This document shows, piece after piece, positions 59,751 to 64,000 of a DNA stretch of 64,000 nucleotides. Numbering within the stretch: the first letter of the stretch is position 1; each line of letters begins with the position of its first letter. Source of the DNA: Paraburkholderia bannensis. Its GTDB lineage: Bacteria; Pseudomonadota; Gammaproteobacteria; Burkholderiales; Burkholderiaceae. The notes under the pieces were generated by a model. It did no database searches. It was not told where the DNA came from and saw only the letters and a program-made list of their open reading frames with translations. Position numbers and translations under genes: made by a program. Where the stretch lies: contig NZ_JACHBW010000009.1 in NCBI RefSeq assembly GCF_014200455.1, forward strand, positions 248,001 to 312,000, read 5' to 3'.

Positions 59751-61232
59751 ATGAGTTTTCCTTACAAAACATCCGTGCTGGCGGTGGCCGCGGCGCTCGC
59801 CATCTCGGCATGCTCGTTCGGGCCCAGCGGTGAGCCGCCGGCGATGCCATCTCCCGAGCATTACGGTGCGCAGGCGCAGCCTGCGAAGACGGTGGCAGCA
59901 GGTGGCGTGGCCCAAACCTTCGATGTCGGCGCGACCACGGGGCCGCAATGGTGGCGGCTCTACCACTGCGCCGCGCTGGACGCACTCGTCGACGAAGGGC
60001 TGCGCAACAGCCCGACGCTCGCAGCAACGCAGAAAACGCTCGCCTCCGCGCAGGAGCAGTTGCGCGCGCAGATCGGCTCGTCGACGCTGCCATCGATCGA
60101 CGGCGCCGCGCAGGTCCAGCGCGCCCGTTCGCCGGTCGCGCCCCAGCTTGGCCTGCCTGAGCAGGTGCAATACAACTTCTTTGCCGGGCAGCTGCAGGCG
60201 CATTACACGTTCGACCTGTTCGGTCAGACGCGCTATGCGAACTCCGCGAGCGCGGCCCGTGTGAACGTGCAGGCCTTCGAGCTGGAAGCGTCGCGCCGTG
60301 CGCTCGCGGCGAACATCGTGGCGGCCACGATCAATGTGGCGGCGCTCGACCGGGAGATCGCGCTCACCGAGCGGCTCGTCGCCGTGTCGAACGATGCGGC
60401 GAACGAAGACGCGCAGCGCTACGCGCTCGGCGCGGTTTCGCGAGCCCAGGCGTTCGGGTCGAAACAGGACGCGGCCTCCATCGCAGCGACCTTGCCCGCG
60501 CTACGTCAGCAACGCGCGACTGCGGTTCATGCACTCGCGGTGCTGATCGGCCGGACGCCGGACAACGCCCCGAGCGTGCCGGATCTGGACAGCCTGTCGC
60601 TGCCCGAGCACGTGCCCGTGACCGTGCCTTCGGACCTGTTGCGCTCACGCCCCGACATCCAGGCAGCCGACGCGGCCGTCAAGGCCGCAGCCGCCGACGT
60701 GGGCGAGGCAACGGCGCAGCTCTTCCCGAGCCTGTCGTTGACGGGCGCGATGGGGCGCGGCGGCTTCAGCTGGCCAGCAGTGGTTTCGGGGGCGGGCGGC
60801 CTTTGGGCCATCGGCGCAAGCCTCTCGCAGCCGATCTTCCATGGCGGCGCGCTGTTCGCGCAGCGCCGCGCGTCGATCGACGCATACGACGCCGCCGTGC
60901 TGCACTACAAGGCGACCGTGCTGTCCGCGTTCGAGGACGTGGCGAATTCGCTCGCCGCGCTGGATAACGACGCACAGACTCTCGCGTCGACCGAAGACGC
61001 CGCCGAAGCCGCGCGCTCGGCTTTCCACGACACCGCGTCGCGCCACCGCCTGGGCTCGCTGCCGTCGGCGGCGACGCACGCCAGCGAGACGCGTTATCTG
61101 AACGCGCTGATCACTGCGGCGCGCGCCGCTGGGCAGCGCATGGGCGATACGGCGGCGCTCTTCCAGGCGATGGGAGAACTGCCCGAGGCTCAGCAAGCGA
61201 GCGCATCGACGGCAAAAACCGGGCGCTCGTAA
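59751..61232 (+). CDS. RND outer-membrane efflux lipoprotein, NodT family
   Basis: A 493-residue TolC-like channel. The ATG at 59751 follows GGAGGG and starts 3 bp after the pump stop. Lipobox LAISAC then a typical start for NodT. Repeated helical parts such as LAATQKTLASAQEQLRAQI, EVA/AAL-rich coiled coils and the QLFPSLSLTGAMGRGG equatorial region match outer-membrane factors. It completes the adaptor-pump-channel set under the divergent TetR. Confidence 0.93.
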   Translation: MSFPYKTSVLAVAAALAISACSFGPSGEPPAMPSPEHYGAQAQPAKTVAAGGVAQTFDVGATTGPQWWRLYHCAALDALVDEGLRNSPTLAATQKTLASAQEQLRAQIGSSTLPSIDGAAQVQRARSPVAPQLGLPEQVQYNFFAGQLQAHYTFDLFGQTRYANSASAARVNVQAFELEASRRALAANIVAATINVAALDREIALTERLVAVSNDAANEDAQRYALGAVSRAQAFGSKQDAASIAATLPALRQQRATAVHALAVLIGRTPDNAPSVPDLDSLSLPEHVPVTVPSDLLRSRPDIQAADAAVKAAAADVGEATAQLFPSLSLTGAMGRGGFSWPAVVSGAGGLWAIGASLSQPIFHGGALFAQRRASIDAYDAAVLHYKATVLSAFEDVANSLAALDNDAQTLASTEDAAEAARSAFHDTASRHRLGSLPSAATHASETRYLNALITAARAAGQRMGDTAALFQAMGELPEAQQASASTAKTGRS

Positions 61233-61236
61233 AACG

Positions 61237-61264
61237 CGAGGGCGATCCGGCAGGACCGCCCTCG
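61237..61264 (+). terminator. Hairpin after the RND operon
   Basis: CGAGGGCG (61237-61244) pairs with CGCCCTCG (61257-61264); inside, TCC-GGCA-GGA adds three pairs. It begins 4 bp after the channel stop. No T-run follows, so termination efficiency is uncertain. Confidence 0.55.
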
Positions 61265-61395
61265 ACGTTCAGCATGGGTTCGAGCCACGTCGATAGCCGT
61301 TGGACACACATCGATTGCCGGTCCGCTCCGCGTTCGTACGCGGATCCGGGCCGGCTGCGCGTGTGAATGCCCCCGGATTTCCGCTTCACATCTGT

Positions 61396-62787
61396 ATGGA
61401 CTACCAAAGACTGATTGTCTGTCACGAATGCGATCTGCTGTTTCGCAAGCCTGCGGCCGTGAAAGGGCGCCGTGCAGCCTGCTCGCGATGCGGTGCGGGC
61501 CTCACGGCGCTACCGGGGTGCGCATCGTCGCTCGACTGGATCTGCGCTGTGACGCTCGCCGCGTTGATCGTCTTTTGCATCGCGCAGAGCTTCCCGGTGA
61601 TCGAGATGCGCGCGAACGGCATGACATCCGAGGCGACGCTGTTGGGCGCCGTGCACTCGCTCTGGTCTGGCGACATGCGTGTCGTCGCGGTGATGGTGTT
61701 TTGTTCGGCGGTACTCTTTCCGTTGATCGAAATGCTCGCATTGCTCTATGTGCTGGTGCCGCTGCGCTTAGGCAAAGTGCCACCCCGATTCAATGCGATG
61801 GTACGTCTCGTGCAGATCGTTCGGCCATGGGGCATGGTCGAGGTGTTCATGCTCGGCGTGCTGGTGACGATCGTGAAAATGGTCAGCATCGCGCAAGTGA
61901 TTCCGGGACCGGGATTGTTCGCACTGGGCACGCTGACCGTCTTGCTGGGCGTGGTCGCTTCATTCGACCCGAGCCGGCTTTGGCCGATCAGCGACGAAAT
62001 CAGGCACTCACGAATGGCGGACGTTCGCTGGTCGAGAGTGAGCACGGGGCGAGGGCGGTTCATGCGGCCCTCGGGGGGACGCAAAGCGGGGCCGTCGCCC
62101 GCCATCACGGCGCGGCGCGCCGGACTGGTCGGCTGTCACGCATGCGGACTCGTTCAGACGCGTATCGAGCGGGAAGCCCACCAGCGCTGCTCCCGATGCC
62201 AGCATGCGCTGCACGAACGCAGGCCCGACAGCCTCACGCGAACGGCCAGTCTGCTGCTTGCCGCCGCGATTGCCTATATTCCGGCGAATCTGCTGCCGAT
62301 CATGCACGCCTCATCGGTAGGCGGTTCGGAAGACGACACGATTCTGGGCGGCGTCGCGTATTTCTGGACCTCGGGCGACTGGCCCCTTGCTGTCGTGGTT
62401 TTCGTCGCCAGCGTTCTGGTGCCGGTTCTCAAGCTCATCGTTCTCACGCTTCTCACGCTAGCCGCCCGTCGCGGTTCGGGCTGGCGCGCCCGTGAGCGAG
62501 CAACCCTGTACCGGATCGTCGAGCGCATTGGCCGCTGGTCGATGCTCGACGTTTTCGTCGTCGCACTGACGGTCACGCTGGTGCATTTCGGCTCGCTTGC
62601 CGTCATCACGGCGGGACCGGCCGCTCTCGCATTCGGAGCGGTGGTGATCCTGACCATGCTCGCATCGCATCAGTTCGATCCGAGGCTCATCTGGGACAAC
62701 GTGGATGCGAGGCGCTTGATGGGCAGCGCGCCAGCTGCGACCGATGAAGCCCTGGCTGATCCTCTCTCCACCAACCGCATTTCCTGA
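61396..62787 (+). CDS. pqiA: PqiA, inner-membrane component of the lipid-transfer PqiABC system
   Basis: A 463-residue integral membrane protein from the ATG at 61396 (a longer frame exists). Two homologous PqiA halves each begin with a zinc-ribbon-like motif: CHECDLLF with CSRCGAGL, and CHACGLVQ with CSRCQHAL. Each half has about four membrane helices. PqiA works with the MCE protein PqiB to move lipids between membranes and is often induced by paraquat. The pqiB start follows after 8 bp. Confidence 0.93.
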   Translation: MDYQRLIVCHECDLLFRKPAAVKGRRAACSRCGAGLTALPGCASSLDWICAVTLAALIVFCIAQSFPVIEMRANGMTSEATLLGAVHSLWSGDMRVVAVMVFCSAVLFPLIEMLALLYVLVPLRLGKVPPRFNAMVRLVQIVRPWGMVEVFMLGVLVTIVKMVSIAQVIPGPGLFALGTLTVLLGVVASFDPSRLWPISDEIRHSRMADVRWSRVSTGRGRFMRPSGGRKAGPSPAITARRAGLVGCHACGLVQTRIEREAHQRCSRCQHALHERRPDSLTRTASLLLAAAIAYIPANLLPIMHASSVGGSEDDTILGGVAYFWTSGDWPLAVVVFVASVLVPVLKLIVLTLLTLAARRGSGWRARERATLYRIVERIGRWSMLDVFVVALTVTLVHFGSLAVITAGPAALAFGAVVILTMLASHQFDPRLIWDNVDARRLMGSAPAATDEALADPLSTNRIS

Positions 62788-62795
62788 AGAAGACG

Positions 62796-64000
62796 ATGCA
62801 TCTTTCCAATCTACCCAGACCTGACATCAAGCCGCGCAAGCGTTGGCTTCCATCCCTCATCTGGTTAGTACCCCTGCTCTCGGCATTGATCGGTGTTGCT
62901 CTGGTGGTCAAATCCGTGACGGATAAAGGGCCCGTCGTGACGGTCACTTTCAATAACGCCGAGGGCATCGAGGCGGGCAAGACGAAGGTGAAGTACAAGG
63001 ATGTTGAAATCGGTGTCGTGCAAGCCGTTGCCTTGTCCGCGGATTTACGGCACGTCATCGCGAGTATCCAGTTGAGCAAGGACGCCGGAAAATTCGCCAC
63101 GCAAGGCACGCGGTTCTGGGTGGTACGCCCGCGCGTCGGCGCCAATGGCATCTCCGGCCTCAGCACGCTGCTCTCCGGCGCCTATATCGGCGTGGACATC
63201 GGGCGCTCTACCGAAAGGCAAACCGCCTTCCCCGGTCTTGAAAGTCCGCCCATCGTCACCACCGGACAACCGGGGCATCAGTACACGTTGCGAGGCGACT
63301 CGCTAGGCTCGATCGATATCGGCGCCCCCATCTTCTATCACCGTATCCAGGCGGGGCAGGTCATCGGCTATTCGCTCGATCCTCACGGCGCGGGCGTCAT
63401 CGTCAATGTTTTCGTGAATGCACCGTACGACCAGTACGTCGGCACCAATACGCGGTGGTGGCATGCAAGCGGCGTCGATCTGCGTCTCGATTCCAGCGGG
63501 CTGAAGCTCAATACACAATCGCTCGCGACGGTCGTCGTCGGAGGGCTGGCATTCCAGTCTCCGGCCGGGCAGGATGCTGGACGACCGGCAGCGGACAAGG
63601 CGCAATTCCGGCTCGCCGCAGACGAATCGGACGCCATGCGCGAGCCCGACGGCCAGCCGCTCAATGTGGTCATGCGATTCAATCAGTCTTTGCGCGGACT
63701 GTCCGTTGGCGCACCCGTCGACCTTCGCGGGATCGCGCTGGGGCAGGTGACCGAGATCGGCATCGAGTACGACGAGAAGCAGAAGAGCTTCAGCATGAAG
63801 GTGTCGATGGCGCTTTACCCTGACCGGCTCAGCCGGCGCTCCAGCGAGGCGCTGCCGGCGCCGGACACGCCAGGCGGGCACGACATGCTGCAGCACCTGG
63901 TGACCGAAGGGCTGCGCGGACAACTGCGGACCGGCAATCTGCTGACGGGGCAGTTGTATGTTGCGCTGGACATGTTCCCGAAAGCGCCTCGCGCGACCGT
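62796..64000 (+). CDS. pqiB: PqiB, MCE-domain lipid-transfer protein (3' end outside window)
   Basis: The first 401 residues are present and the frame is open at the window end. One N-terminal membrane anchor (WLPSLIWLVPLLSALIGVAL) is followed by at least three MCE domains starting at about PVVTVTFNNAEGIEAGKTKV, QYTLRGDSLGSIDIGAP and LNVVMRFNQSLRGLSVGAP. PqiB forms a hexameric tube spanning the periplasm. It follows pqiA by 8 bp. pqiC would be expected to follow. Confidence 0.92.
   Translation, partial: MHLSNLPRPDIKPRKRWLPSLIWLVPLLSALIGVALVVKSVTDKGPVVTVTFNNAEGIEAGKTKVKYKDVEIGVVQAVALSADLRHVIASIQLSKDAGKFATQGTRFWVVRPRVGANGISGLSTLLSGAYIGVDIGRSTERQTAFPGLESPPIVTTGQPGHQYTLRGDSLGSIDIGAPIFYHRIQAGQVIGYSLDPHGAGVIVNVFVNAPYDQYVGTNTRWWHASGVDLRLDSSGLKLNTQSLATVVVGGLAFQSPAGQDAGRPAADKAQFRLAADESDAMREPDGQPLNVVMRFNQSLRGLSVGAPVDLRGIALGQVTEIGIEYDEKQKSFSMKVSMALYPDRLSRRSSEALPAPDTPGGHDMLQHLVTEGLRGQLRTGNLLTGQLYVALDMFPKAPRAT

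Overview
The window is high-GC, densely coded DNA that reads like a Burkholderiaceae chromosome (Burkholderia, Paraburkholderia or Caballeronia type). The evidence is the gene families: several LysR and MocR regulators, a MetR-controlled mesX-mesD pair, rcnR-rcnA, pqiAB, a TetR/RND/NodT efflux operon and a heptosylated AIDA-type autotransporter. The genus is inferred from content, not from a marker gene. I saw no rRNA, tRNA, CRISPR array or intact insertion sequence.

Layout. 1-5.6 kb: a truncated MocR regulator diverges from a four-gene polyamine-type ABC importer. 6.2-16.3 kb: a surface-adhesin island. On the minus strand the order is GlxA-like regulator, autotransporter heptosyltransferase, AIDA-type autotransporter, outer-membrane barrel protein. 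A second GlxA-like regulator and a small orphan protein converge on it from the left. 16.7-32.9 kb: a plus-strand polyketide/lipid cluster. It encodes a GAF protein, a TubC-docking protein with a vestigial adenylation domain, a 2579-residue NPD-NPD-KS-AT-ACP-KR synthase, a type III PKS, a dehydratase-phosphopantetheinyl transferase fusion, a LolD/FtsX-type ABC exporter, a LolA-like periplasmic carrier, a second copy of the small orphan protein, and an unknown protein. 33-36.3 kb: metR diverging from mesX-mesD (folate-independent methionine synthesis). 36.7-46.9 kb: accessory metabolism (His-rich secreted protein, LysR, epoxide hydrolase, DJ-1/PfpI protein, MocR, proline dehydrogenase, two SDRs, LysR). 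47.3-48.9 kb: DUF1289 protein, RcnR-like regulator and RcnA. 49.2-54.1 kb: small secreted proteins around a large MscS-type channel. 54.3-61.2 kb: TetR plus RND tripartite efflux. 61.4-64 kb: pqiA and the start of pqiB.

The most interesting system is the 16.7-32.9 kb cluster. Its two carrier-chain genes together carry KS-AT-ACP-KR and DH-PPTase, which is the domain order of enediyne/PUFA-like iterative synthases. Here the order is split in two, has a type III PKS gene inserted between the halves, and has tandem enoyl-reductase-like NPD domains fused in front. My inference is that the type I synthase makes a reduced acyl chain, the type III PKS turns it into a phenolic or pyrone lipid, and the Lol-like ABC and LolA-like proteins move the product towards the outer membrane. 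The product is not known from the sequence.
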